NCBI GenBank assembly: GCA_034667465.1
Contig: JAXDJV010000025.1
Span: forward strand, 310,001-374,000
Reading direction: 5' to 3'
Length of the DNA stretch: 64,000 nucleotides
Source of the DNA: JAOBAU01 sp034667465
GTDB taxonomy: Bacteria > Acidobacteriota > Thermoanaerobaculia > Gp7-AA8
The notes under the pieces were generated by a model. The model was not told the DNA's origin. It saw nothing but the letters and a program-made list of their open reading frames with translations, and did not search any database. Positions 26,283-33,646 of the stretch are shown here, piece after piece (the stretch's first letter is position 1; every line of letters starts with the position of its first letter). The position numbers were made by a program, and so were the translations under genes.

Positions 26283-27341
26283 ATGAAATCCGTCATCACC
26301 GGCAGCGGCATCGGCATTCCGAAGAACGTCGTGCCCAACGACGCACTCGCGAAAATCATGGACACGTCCGATGAGTGGATCCGGACGCGCAGCGGAATCG
26401 AGCAGCGTTACTACGTCGATGCCGGCCAGGGCTCATCAGACCTCGGCCTGCTCGCGGCCGAAGCGGCGCTGAAAGCAGCGTCACGCGACAAGAGCGAGAT
26501 CGACGCGCTGATCTTCGCCACGATGACGCCCGATCACTTCTTCCCCGGCAACGGTCCGGTGCTGCAGTCGAAGATGGGCCTCGGCGAGATTCCAACGTTC
26601 GACATTCGCCAGCAGTGCTCCGGCTTCCTCTACGGACTCGATCTCGCCGACTCGCTGATTCAGAGCCGCAAATTCAAACGCGTGCTCGTCGTCGGCGCCG
26701 ACGTCCACACGCCGTTCATGCCGTGGCAGAACGGCTGGGACGTGACGATCGGCGCAAGCGATCGCGAAGTGACCCAGGCCGAGCGAGACGAGAACACGAA
26801 GTACCGCGATCGCACAGTTCTCTTCGGAGATGGCGCCGGCGCAGTCGTCGTCGAAGCGTCCGACGACGAAACGCGCGGCTACCTCGGCGCGAAGCTCTTC
26901 ACCGACGGCTCGAACATCGAAGCGCTTTACGTAAAAGGCGTCGGCTTCCGCCATCGCCCGTACGTGAACAAAGAGGAGCTCGAAGCCGGCGATCAGATCC
27001 CGACGATGGAAGGCCGCGCCGTCTTCAAGGAAGCCGTCTCACGAATGCCGGCCGCCGTCCGCGCCGTCTGCGCCGAAGCCGGAATCGACGTCGCGCAGAT
27101 CGACCTGCTGCTCATCCACCAGGCGAACCTCCGCATCATCGAAGGAGTGGCCAAACAGCTCGGATTCCCGCCGGAAAAAGTCCCGCACAACATCGAACGC
27201 TACGGCAACACCACCGCCGGCACACTCCCGATTCTCTTTCACGAATGCCTCGCCGACGGAAGGATCAAGCCGGGGATGTTGATTTGTTTTACAGCGCTGG
27301 GATCGGGACTGCATTGGGGGGCGGCGCTTTATAGAACATGA
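26283..27341 (+). CDS. 3-oxoacyl-ACP synthase III-like (KAS III) protein
   Basis: The protein has 352 residues with the thiolase fold. The catalytic triad is visible: Cys near 112 in RQQCSGF, His near 279 in LIHQAN, and Asn near 309 in RYGNTTAGT. It has a long insert (about 140-175) rich in charged residues not found in compact FabH, so it may belong to a secondary KAS III group rather than the housekeeping fabH. The likely reaction is condensation of an acyl-CoA with malonyl-ACP or a related extender. ATG 26268 is an alternative start. Confidence 0.85.
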   Translation: MKSVITGSGIGIPKNVVPNDALAKIMDTSDEWIRTRSGIEQRYYVDAGQGSSDLGLLAAEAALKAASRDKSEIDALIFATMTPDHFFPGNGPVLQSKMGLGEIPTFDIRQQCSGFLYGLDLADSLIQSRKFKRVLVVGADVHTPFMPWQNGWDVTIGASDREVTQAERDENTKYRDRTVLFGDGAGAVVVEASDDETRGYLGAKLFTDGSNIEALYVKGVGFRHRPYVNKEELEAGDQIPTMEGRAVFKEAVSRMPAAVRAVCAEAGIDVAQIDLLLIHQANLRIIEGVAKQLGFPPEKVPHNIERYGNTTAGTLPILFHECLADGRIKPGMLICFTALGSGLHWGAALYRT

Positions 27342-27407
27342 AGGTGCAGAGTGCTGAGTGCTGAGTCGGGGAACGGTTTTACTCAGCACTCAGCACTCAG
27401 CACCTTC
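27340..27407. repeat. 27-bp inverted repeat built from GTGCTGA heptamers
   Basis: The arm at 27340-27366 (ending GTGCTGAGTGCTGAGT) is matched with one mismatch by the reverse complement at 27381-27407 around a 14-base loop. It lies exactly between two convergent genes, and overlaps the last two bases of the KAS III-like stop codon. It could terminate both transcripts. Confidence 0.85.
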
Positions 27408-27413
27408 TTTCCC

Positions 27414-27869
27414 TCATTCATCACTCAGGTACTTCACCATGAGTTTCGCATTCTCCTCCATCGCCTTGATCTGCACCCAATACGCTCGGCCGTACATTGC
27501 GATTGATGCGATCGTCAGCGTGGTGTGCAGCCAGTGCGGGGTGAGGCCGCGGGAGACGCCGCCGCCCATGATGAACGTCACCATCAGGACGGCCATCGAG
27601 TAGAACGCGGTCGGGAAGACGTGCGATTTGAAATCGCGCGTTCGCTGCACGACGGTGGCGTCCTGCTGCGAGGCGTCTTTCAGTTCCTTTCCTGTTCCGA
27701 TGAAAAAGAACATCGTCATCGACTGCGAGAAGAGACCGATGACGACCGTCGCGAGCGCAAAGAAGATGTGCTGTGCGACGTGATGTGGTGTGGCCATCGC
27801 CCCCGCGATCGCGGTAGCGATCAGACCGGCGATCGTGAGCAGAGTGGTGATGAGGAGGAACTGAGCCAT
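27414..27869 (-). CDS. Small integral membrane protein, function unknown
   Basis: The protein has 151 residues with about four transmembrane segments (starting MAQFLLITTLLTIAGLIATAIAG, then IFFALATVVIGLFSQSMTMFFFIG and two more). The C-terminus is a charged helix (IKAMEENAKLMVKYL). I recognise no family. GAGGAGG precedes the ATG. It overlaps no gene but begins 28 bases from the purM start on the other strand. Confidence 0.65.
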   Translation of the reverse strand: MAQFLLITTLLTIAGLIATAIAGAMATPHHVAQHIFFALATVVIGLFSQSMTMFFFIGTGKELKDASQQDATVVQRTRDFKSHVFPTAFYSMAVLMVTFIMGGGVSRGLTPHWLHTTLTIASIAMYGRAYWVQIKAMEENAKLMVKYLSDE

Positions 27870-27897
27870 GGCGCGGCGAATGGTAGACTCGCGCGCC

Positions 27898-28962
27898 GTG
27901 GCGGACAAGACGAGTTATCGCGACTCGGGCGTCGACATCGACGCGCAGGATGAAGCGCTCCGCGAAGTGCGGCACATCGCGCGTGGCACGTTTACCCCGA
28001 ATGTCATCTCCGACATCGGCTCGTTCGGCGGTCTCTTTCGCGCGTCATTCGAAGGGATCGACAAGCCGATTCTGGTCTCGTCGACCGATGGCGTCGGCAC
28101 CAAGCTGCGCGTCGCCGCGGCGATGAAAGTGCACGACACCGTCGGCTACGACCTCGTCTCGCACTGCGTCAACGACATCCTCGTGCAGGGCGCGCGTCCG
28201 CTCTTCTTTCTCGATTACTTCGCGACCGGAAAGCTGCGCCCGCCGGTGATGACCGACGTCATTCGCGGCATGGCTCGCGCCTGCCGCGAGAACGGCGCGG
28301 CGCTGATCGGCGGCGAAACGGCGGAGATGCCCGGCTTCTACGGCGATGACGATTACGACATCGCCGGCTTCATCGTCGGCGTTGTCGACGAATCGAAAGT
28401 GATCACCGGGAAAGACGTGCGCGAAGGCGACATCCTCATCGCGCTGCCGTCGGTCGGCCTGCACACGAACGGCTACTCGCTCGCGCGTCGCGTGCTCATC
28501 GAGAAGCTCGGTCACGACTACCAGACGATCCTGCCGGAGATCGGCAAGATCGGCGAAGCGCTCCTCGCGCCGCACGTCTCGTATCTCAAACAGCTCATGC
28601 CGCTCATCGACGCGCGCGCCATTCATGCGCTCGCGCATATCACCGGCGGCGGACTGACCGACAACATTCCGCGTGTGCTTCCAGACACGCTCGACGTCCA
28701 CGTGAAGCTCGGCGCGTGGCCGGTGCTGCCGATCTTCCGCTACATCTTCGAGCAGGGAAACGTCGATCGCGACGAGATGCTGCGCGTCTTCAACATGGGC
28801 GTCGGCATGGTGCTGCTCGTCGGACGCGATGACGTCGACGCGGTCGTGAAGCACTTCACGCGCATCGCCCAGCCGTACTACTTCATCGGCAACGTGGTGA
28901 AGGGAAGCGGAAAAGTGCAGTACGACTTTCCGCCGGCCGGCTTCGCTTCGTGGATCGAATGA
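27898..28962 (+). CDS. purM: Phosphoribosylformylglycinamidine cyclo-ligase
   Basis: The protein has 354 residues and catalyses AIR synthesis in step five of purine biosynthesis. Family motifs: TYxDxGVDID-like start (SYRDSGVDIDA), STDGVGTKL, GGETAEMPGFY, GLHTNGYSLAR and ITGGGLTDNIPR. GTG 27898 matches the family N-terminus better than the in-frame ATG at 27868. The stop overlaps the purN start by four bases (ATGA), so the pair is translationally coupled. Confidence 0.95.
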   Translation: MADKTSYRDSGVDIDAQDEALREVRHIARGTFTPNVISDIGSFGGLFRASFEGIDKPILVSSTDGVGTKLRVAAAMKVHDTVGYDLVSHCVNDILVQGARPLFFLDYFATGKLRPPVMTDVIRGMARACRENGAALIGGETAEMPGFYGDDDYDIAGFIVGVVDESKVITGKDVREGDILIALPSVGLHTNGYSLARRVLIEKLGHDYQTILPEIGKIGEALLAPHVSYLKQLMPLIDARAIHALAHITGGGLTDNIPRVLPDTLDVHVKLGAWPVLPIFRYIFEQGNVDRDEMLRVFNMGVGMVLLVGRDDVDAVVKHFTRIAQPYYFIGNVVKGSGKVQYDFPPAGFASWIE

Positions 28963-29573
28963 TCCGCCTCGCGATTCTCCTCTCCGGTCGCGGCTCGAAC
29001 TTCGCCGCGATTCACGACGCCATCTCCGCCGGCACGCTCGACGCGGAGATCGTTGCCGTCATCAGCAACCGTCCCGACGCCGCCGGCATCGCGCGCGCGC
29101 TGGAGCTCGGATACGCGGCGCACGTCGTCGATCACAAAGCGTTCGCGAATCGCGCCGCGCATGAAACGGAAGTGCTGGGCATCCTGCGCGACGCGAATCC
29201 CGACTTCGTCGTCCTCGCCGGCTACATGCGGCTGCTCAGCGCGTCGTTCATCGATGCGTATCGCAATCGCATCACCAACATTCATCCGTCGCTGCTGCCG
29301 TCGTTTCCGGGAGTCGACGCGCAGGCGCAGGCGATCGCGCACGGCGTGAAAGTGTCGGGATGCACGGTGCACTTCGTCGATGAAGGTCTCGATGCCGGAC
29401 CGATCATCGTGCAGCGCGCGGTTCCGGTGCTCGATGGTGACGATGCCTCGTCGCTGTCGGCGCGCATCCTCGAGCAGGAGCACGGCGCATACGTGGAGGC
29501 GCTGCAAAAACTAAGCGGCCGCCGATATCGCATCGACGGCCGCAGGGTTGTGTTCGTATCCGCGCTGCCTTGA
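28959..29573 (+). CDS. purN: Phosphoribosylglycinamide formyltransferase
   Basis: The protein has 204 residues and transfers formyl from 10-formyl-THF to GAR in purine biosynthesis. AILLSGRGSNFAAI binds the phosphate, NIHPSLLPSFPG carries the catalytic Asn and His, and VHFVDEGLDAGPII the catalytic Asp. Start overlaps the purM stop (ATGA). Together they form a purMN unit; purD and purE lie about 13 kb further on, so the pathway is split. Confidence 0.95.
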   Translation: MIRLAILLSGRGSNFAAIHDAISAGTLDAEIVAVISNRPDAAGIARALELGYAAHVVDHKAFANRAAHETEVLGILRDANPDFVVLAGYMRLLSASFIDAYRNRITNIHPSLLPSFPGVDAQAQAIAHGVKVSGCTVHFVDEGLDAGPIIVQRAVPVLDGDDASSLSARILEQEHGAYVEALQKLSGRRYRIDGRRVVFVSALP

Positions 29574-29593
29574 CAGGGCGCCTTCGCGGCTTT

Positions 29594-29608
29594 AGCTTAA
29601 TTTAAGCT
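29594..29608. promoter_or_regulatory. 15-bp AT-rich palindrome, candidate operator of the XRE regulator
   Basis: AGCTTAA and TTAAGCT flank a single central T. This is the only AT-rich island in the 148-base gap before the XRE-type gene. Its symmetry and place suit an autoregulatory site. Inference only. Confidence 0.4.
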
Positions 29609-29626
29609 GAAAACGGAGGTGATGAC

Positions 29627-29671
29627 TGCATCAGCCCCAGAGGCTCGCCGGCTGCGGCCGCCGGCAGATGC
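29627..29671 (+). other. Structured leader between purN and the XRE gene
   Basis: GCATC (29628-29632) can pair with GATGC (29667-29671) around an inner GCCGGC/GCCGGC hairpin with a 7-base loop. It follows a strong GGAGGT that is not well placed for any good reading frame. It may be part of the 5' untranslated region of the XRE gene. I cannot match it to a known RNA class. Confidence 0.3.
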
Positions 29672-29721
29672 CCTACGATCAACCAGCCGCACGCTGACAC
29701 TCATCACTTCGGAGAGTGATC

Positions 29722-30207
29722 ATGAACAGAGCATTCGGCGATCTCCTGAGGGAGCAACGCCTCAGAGCCAGCAAGAGCCTTCAGGAGGTCGCCGCCGTCA
29801 TCGGCGTCTCCATCGCGTACGTTTCCGACGTGGAACGCGGAAGACGGTCACCGTTCAAGCCGGATCGCATCATCCGCGTTGCCGCGTTGCTCGGATGCGA
29901 CGCGGAAATGCTTCTTGCCGCGGCAGAACAGGCGCGAGTCGAGACGCTGCCGCCGCCTTCAACCGATTTCGAAAGCATCTTCCAGTCGTTTCTCCAGCAG
30001 TTCCGTGCACTCGACGCGCGCCAGCAGCGAGAGGTCGCAACGTTACTGGCCGCTGAGTCGGGCGCCCGGCAAATACCGTTCATGTTCGCAGGCAAAAAGA
30101 AGCAGCAGAGCTCCTCATTCCGCGTGGAGGATCGAAATGCTACCTCGGCCAGACGACCTGATCAGCCCCGTCGACGCAGAAGTCCACGCTCGGTGCCTCA
30201 TACGTGA
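29722..30207 (+). CDS. XRE-type helix-turn-helix regulator
   Basis: The protein has 161 residues. An N-terminal HTH_3-type DNA-binding domain occupies about residues 3-70 (FGDLLREQRLRASKSLQEVA, VSIAYVSDVERGRRSPF). A variable linker and basic tail follow. GGAG seven bases before ATG supports the start. Its last 71 bases overlap the next gene in another frame, a layout typical of XRE plus ImmA-like pairs. The basic C-terminus is in the overlap. Confidence 0.8.
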   Translation: MNRAFGDLLREQRLRASKSLQEVAAVIGVSIAYVSDVERGRRSPFKPDRIIRVAALLGCDAEMLLAAAEQARVETLPPPSTDFESIFQSFLQQFRALDARQQREVATLLAAESGARQIPFMFAGKKKQQSSSFRVEDRNATSARRPDQPRRRRSPRSVPHT

Positions 30208-30781
30208 GCTGGATCTCGATCGCGGCACTCTCCACGATCATCTGACGAGGCTCGAAGCGTCCGAGCTCGTCACGCCGCGTGGTGTCTTCAGCCTCGGCTA
30301 CTACTTCACGGACGAGGAGGACGCGCTCACGTTCTCGCTTTCCGCAAGCGGAGGGCGAATCGATTTCCTGCTCCCCGAAGTCGAGGTGCGCAGCCAGAAG
30401 TGGGAAAAGCGCGAGCCGCTGTTGTCCGCCGTCGCGTTCCTCCGGCAGAGCGCGGAGACGGCCGACCGGCTGGCGGGGAGCAAAGTCATCGTGCACCCGT
30501 CGCTCTACGAACACGAACGCGAGTTCAGCGTGGCGACGGCGTTCGCCGTCGCCGCGCCTGCTATCCGGATCCGCGAGCTCGAACGGGAGAAGCGGCTGAC
30601 GGTCAATGACGTCGCCACAGAGTTCCGCCTGCCGCGCGATCTCGCGGCCCAACGCCTTGAAACGTACAGACACCATCGCAATGAGCTTCTCGCGGCGAGT
30701 CACACGCATCACGAGTCGATGGCGTGGTACCGGCGAAAACAGGGACAGGTCGCGGCGGTCGCGGCAGAAGAGGAGATATGA
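30137..30781 (+). CDS. Uncharacterised protein, possibly degenerate ImmA/IrrE-like partner of the XRE gene
   Basis: The protein has 214 residues. GTGGAGG six bases before the ATG fixes the start inside the XRE gene. The C-terminal part (EFSVATAFAVAAPA, then VNDVATEFRLPRDLAAQRLETY) follows the pattern of the region after the zinc motif in ImmA/IrrE peptidases. However, I see no HExxH: HPSLYEHERE is the nearest. If related, it is a metal-free version. Overlap and order with the XRE regulator support a functional pair. Family assignment is weak. Confidence 0.4.
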   Translation: MLPRPDDLISPVDAEVHARCLIRELDLDRGTLHDHLTRLEASELVTPRGVFSLGYYFTDEEDALTFSLSASGGRIDFLLPEVEVRSQKWEKREPLLSAVAFLRQSAETADRLAGSKVIVHPSLYEHEREFSVATAFAVAAPAIRIRELEREKRLTVNDVATEFRLPRDLAAQRLETYRHHRNELLAASHTHHESMAWYRRKQGQVAAVAAEEEI

Positions 30782-30784
30782 GTT

Positions 30785-31201
30785 TCAGACCGCTTCTTTG
30801 CGCGGCAACTCTTCGGCCCGCTCGGTCCTTTCCTCGGAGAGCGGAACGCAGAAGTAGAGAGGTCCGCCGACGAGCGCTTTGAGAAGCTGCACCCATGCGT
30901 GGAAGTTGTTCAGCCGGAAGCGATAGACGAGCTGACCGTCGTCGCGCGGACCCGCGAGCAAATCGAGGTCGCAGACGACCGGCGCTTCATCGAATTGAAA
31001 ACGCTGCGTGGTGCGGACGGTCGGCGTTCGCGATCCTTTCGCATATGGGCGCGTGCGAGCCTCCGGCTCGAATTTCGGAGGGGCGAGCGCCTCTTCGAGC
31101 AGCGCCTCCCGCTCTTCGAGAGACTTGTCCGACGGGTGTTCGTTGAGGTCGACACCGCGGAGCGCGGCAAGCTGGGTCAGCGTTTTCATCGAAGTTCTCA
31201 T
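30785..31201 (-). CDS. Uncharacterised protein
   Basis: The protein has 138 residues with no signal peptide or transmembrane segment. The N-terminal third is charged and helical (SLEEREALLEEAL), the rest beta-rich (APVVCDLDLLAG, LVYRFRLNNFHAW). It follows the gene at 31205 with a 3-base gap on the minus strand, so they should be one transcript. It is convergent with the XRE pair, three bases apart. No family recognised. A start 12 bases downstream is possible. Confidence 0.5.
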   Translation of the reverse strand: MRTSMKTLTQLAALRGVDLNEHPSDKSLEEREALLEEALAPPKFEPEARTRPYAKGSRTPTVRTTQRFQFDEAPVVCDLDLLAGPRDDGQLVYRFRLNNFHAWVQLLKALVGGPLYFCVPLSEERTERAEELPRKEAV

Positions 31202-31204
31202 CTG

Positions 31205-31900
31205 TCAGTATTTCACCGCGTCGCGGTACGTGTCCAACGCTCGCGACGCCTCGGCGGCCGACTCCTCGTCGTAGCAGAAATAGCGTCCGTCATTGCCGAG
31301 TAACGCGCGCACGCCGAATGGCAATTTCGCTGACTGCATCAGGTTTGCCATTCCCTGCCGCGCGTACCACTTCGGCAGTTCCTCGCCATCGGGCGAGGCA
31401 TGCAGCCAGAGACGGCCGCGATGTCCACGGCGAAAGGAGAGCGTGACGCCGATATCGAGACAGAAGCGCGTCAGCTGCCGCGGCACGTTTGCGACGTCGC
31501 AGTCGAGCAGTCCCGGGAGGACACTCGCAGGTGCTGCGGTCATATACCAGACGAAGCAACTCTTCATGTGCGGCGCGTTCGGGAAGCGGTAATTGCGCAC
31601 GCCGGCGAACATCGCGCACGGAATCAGATCGCCATTCGCAAGCTCGACGTCGAGCGTGAGCAGAACCGGTTCCTGACGAAGACCAGCTCCGAGCCAGCGG
31701 AGAAGTCGCCAGAGGCTCGGCCAGTCCCAATCGCGATCAGCGCGCGCGGCATCACCGCTGTCGATCGCCGGTTGCACGTGCTCGTCCCAGAACTCGGCGT
31801 GATCCTGTGACATCACGGAAACGCGAAGAGGAAAATTGCGTCCCCCCTTGCTATCCGCGTGCGCAACGAACTGAACATCGTCTCGGGAATCGACCGCCAT
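31205..31900 (-). CDS. Uncharacterised protein, possibly GNAT acetyltransferase-like
   Basis: The protein has 231 residues. The C-terminal half has a strand-loop-helix arrangement (FVWYMTAAPA, then SFRRGHRGRLWLHASPDG and LPKWYARQGMANL) reminiscent of the acetyl-CoA binding loop and final strand of GNAT proteins. The N-terminal half is unfamiliar. It is the first gene of a two-gene minus-strand unit in an accessory island between purN and dacA. The call is tentative. Confidence 0.4.
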   Translation of the reverse strand: MAVDSRDDVQFVAHADSKGGRNFPLRVSVMSQDHAEFWDEHVQPAIDSGDAARADRDWDWPSLWRLLRWLGAGLRQEPVLLTLDVELANGDLIPCAMFAGVRNYRFPNAPHMKSCFVWYMTAAPASVLPGLLDCDVANVPRQLTRFCLDIGVTLSFRRGHRGRLWLHASPDGEELPKWYARQGMANLMQSAKLPFGVRALLGNDGRYFCYDEESAAEASRALDTYRDAVKY

Positions 31901-31981
31901 CTCGCAACATAGGGGTGACGCCGTGGAGAAAAACCCTACCCCCGCGATGGAGCTCGTTGAATCGACATGCTAGCCAGCGCC

Positions 31982-31996
31982 GCGGGCCGTGCCCGC
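31982..31996 (-). terminator. Short GC hairpin immediately after dacA
   Basis: GCGGGC and GCCCGC flank a 3-base loop directly after the dacA stop. There is no T run. It may assist termination; weak evidence. Confidence 0.3.
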
Positions 31997-33178
31997 CTAG
32001 AACGGCCAGAACTTCTTCCACCACGACTGCTTCTCCACCGCGCTTGCGGCGAGTGCCGGGACGCGATTGATCTGCTGTCCGTTCTGCGTCACCACCACCA
32101 TTCCGACCTGCTGTCCGCCGCGGATCGGCGCGGTGAGATTCGTCGGCACGAGACCGACCTTCACGCTGCCCTCTTCGCCGCGCTTCAGCAGTGCGCGCAC
32201 ATCGGCGCCGGCGACGGCGGCGACCGTCTTCGAGTTTCCGTCAGCGACGCTTACCTGACCGACCTGCGCTCCCTTTTTTACGACCGTCGCCATGTTGTAT
32301 TGCGCGAATGCGCCGCTCATCAGCCGCGAAGCGAGCGCGAACGAACTGGCCGGACCGGACGACGTCTTCGCGCCCATGATCACGCAGACCAGCTCCATGT
32401 CGCCGCGCTTCGCTGACGCCGTGACGCAGAAACCGGCCGGAGCGGAGTAACCGGTCTTGATGCCGGTCGCGGCGTCGTAATAGTTCTGCTTCTTCGGATT
32501 GACGAGGTGATTCGGATTGGTGAGGCCCGACGTGAATGTGCCGTTCGTGAACGGCATCGTCGGCGTCTTCGCGTACTCGCGCATCAGCGGATACTTCATC
32601 AGCTCCAGGCCGAGGATCGCGAGATCGTGCGCGCTCATCATGTTGATCATCTTCGGATTCGACGGATTCGGCAGCCCGTGCGGGTCGTAGAACGTCGTCT
32701 CTTTGAGACCGAGCGCCTTCGCGCGCTGATTCATGATCTCGGCGAAGTTCTCGCTCGAGCCGGCGATCTTTTCCGCGAGCGCCTGCGCCGCGTCGTTCGC
32801 TGACTGGATCATCGTCGCCGCGAGCAGCGTCTGCACCGGGAACGTCTGACCGTCTTTCGCATAGATCTGCGAGCCGCCCATCTTGCTGGCGCGCGGCGAG
32901 ATCAGCACCGGCGAATCGAGCTTCAGTCGTCCGGCCTGAATCTCTTCCATCGTGATGAGCAGCGTCATCATCTTCGCCATCGAAGCGGTCGGCAGCGGGA
33001 GATGCGCGTTCTCTTCAAAGAGCACGCGTTTCGTCGATGGTTCGATGACGAACGCGGCCGTGTAACCCTTGCCGGTCGTGTCGACCGCGGCACCTTTGGC
33101 CGTGCCGGGACCTTCTTCCTGTGCAAAAACATTCGCCGCCAGGAACGTGACGACGAGCAGTGCAAAACAACGTTTCAT
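31997..33178 (-). CDS. dacA: D-alanyl-D-alanine carboxypeptidase (PBP5/6 type)
   Basis: The protein has 393 residues with a signal peptide ending ANVFAQ. It removes the terminal D-Ala of peptidoglycan pentapeptides in the periplasm. Active-site motifs: SMAK near 66-69 (serine nucleophile), SAN near 125-127, and KTG near 240-242. A C-terminal beta domain follows. It ends in SWWKKFWPF, an amphipathic aromatic/basic tail of the sort that anchors PBP5 to the membrane. The product could equally be called dacC; the paralogue letter is uncertain. Confidence 0.92.
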   Translation of the reverse strand: MKRCFALLVVTFLAANVFAQEEGPGTAKGAAVDTTGKGYTAAFVIEPSTKRVLFEENAHLPLPTASMAKMMTLLITMEEIQAGRLKLDSPVLISPRASKMGGSQIYAKDGQTFPVQTLLAATMIQSANDAAQALAEKIAGSSENFAEIMNQRAKALGLKETTFYDPHGLPNPSNPKMINMMSAHDLAILGLELMKYPLMREYAKTPTMPFTNGTFTSGLTNPNHLVNPKKQNYYDAATGIKTGYSAPAGFCVTASAKRGDMELVCVIMGAKTSSGPASSFALASRLMSGAFAQYNMATVVKKGAQVGQVSVADGNSKTVAAVAGADVRALLKRGEEGSVKVGLVPTNLTAPIRGGQQVGMVVVTQNGQQINRVPALAASAVEKQSWWKKFWPF

Positions 33179-33226
33179 TGAGAGACTCCCGAACTCTTGA
33201 TTTTGATTTGGGAACGCGGGTCGGCG

Positions 33227-33520
33227 CTACGTTTCCAGCTCCGCCTTCGGGCGTTTCGCGCGCGACGTGCGGGGGATCGATCCGATGACCGTCCAGTCGT
33301 GTTTATTCACGGTAACCGGCTCTTTTGCTTTCGGCCAGAGCTCGATCGGGATGTAGTAGTAGCCGTCGCCCAGCACGCGCGATTTGATCGCGAGATCGCG
33401 CATGCTTTTGCAAAGACCCTTCTTCCCGCGGATCGCACTCCGCTCGACGACGATGCCCGTCGACTCTCCCACGCCCTGATAGATGCTGATCTCTGCGCAA
33501 AGTGAATTCACCAACGTCAT
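33227..33520 (-). CDS. Small uncharacterised protein
   Basis: The protein has 97 residues. No signal peptide or transmembrane segment is visible. Two parts stand out: MTLVNSLCAEISIYQGVGES and a basic C-terminal tail (RTSRAKRPKAELET). GGAG about eight bases before the ATG supports the start. It shares its strand with dacA, 48 bases upstream of it. No family recognised. Confidence 0.5.
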   Translation of the reverse strand: MTLVNSLCAEISIYQGVGESTGIVVERSAIRGKKGLCKSMRDLAIKSRVLGDGYYYIPIELWPKAKEPVTVNKHDWTVIGSIPRTSRAKRPKAELET

Positions 33521-33646
33521 GACTGCCACTCCATTTCGTGCAAAAAAACGTGTACTGCCGGGACCGATTAGCAAGTTCCGATCCACTATGGCTGAGCCAC
33601 CCGAATGGCCGGGTTGCAGCGCGGTTCCGCCACGTACAATCGCGCG

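Noticed and set aside
27340..27407. Tandem GTGCTGA units as a CRISPR-like array
   Set aside because: Units are seven bases without spacers and are arranged as one hairpin.
29619..30056. A frame starting just after GGAGGT upstream of the XRE gene
   Set aside because: Spacing to its start is too short, the product is Arg/Ser-rich without motifs, and it overlaps the clear HTH gene in another frame.
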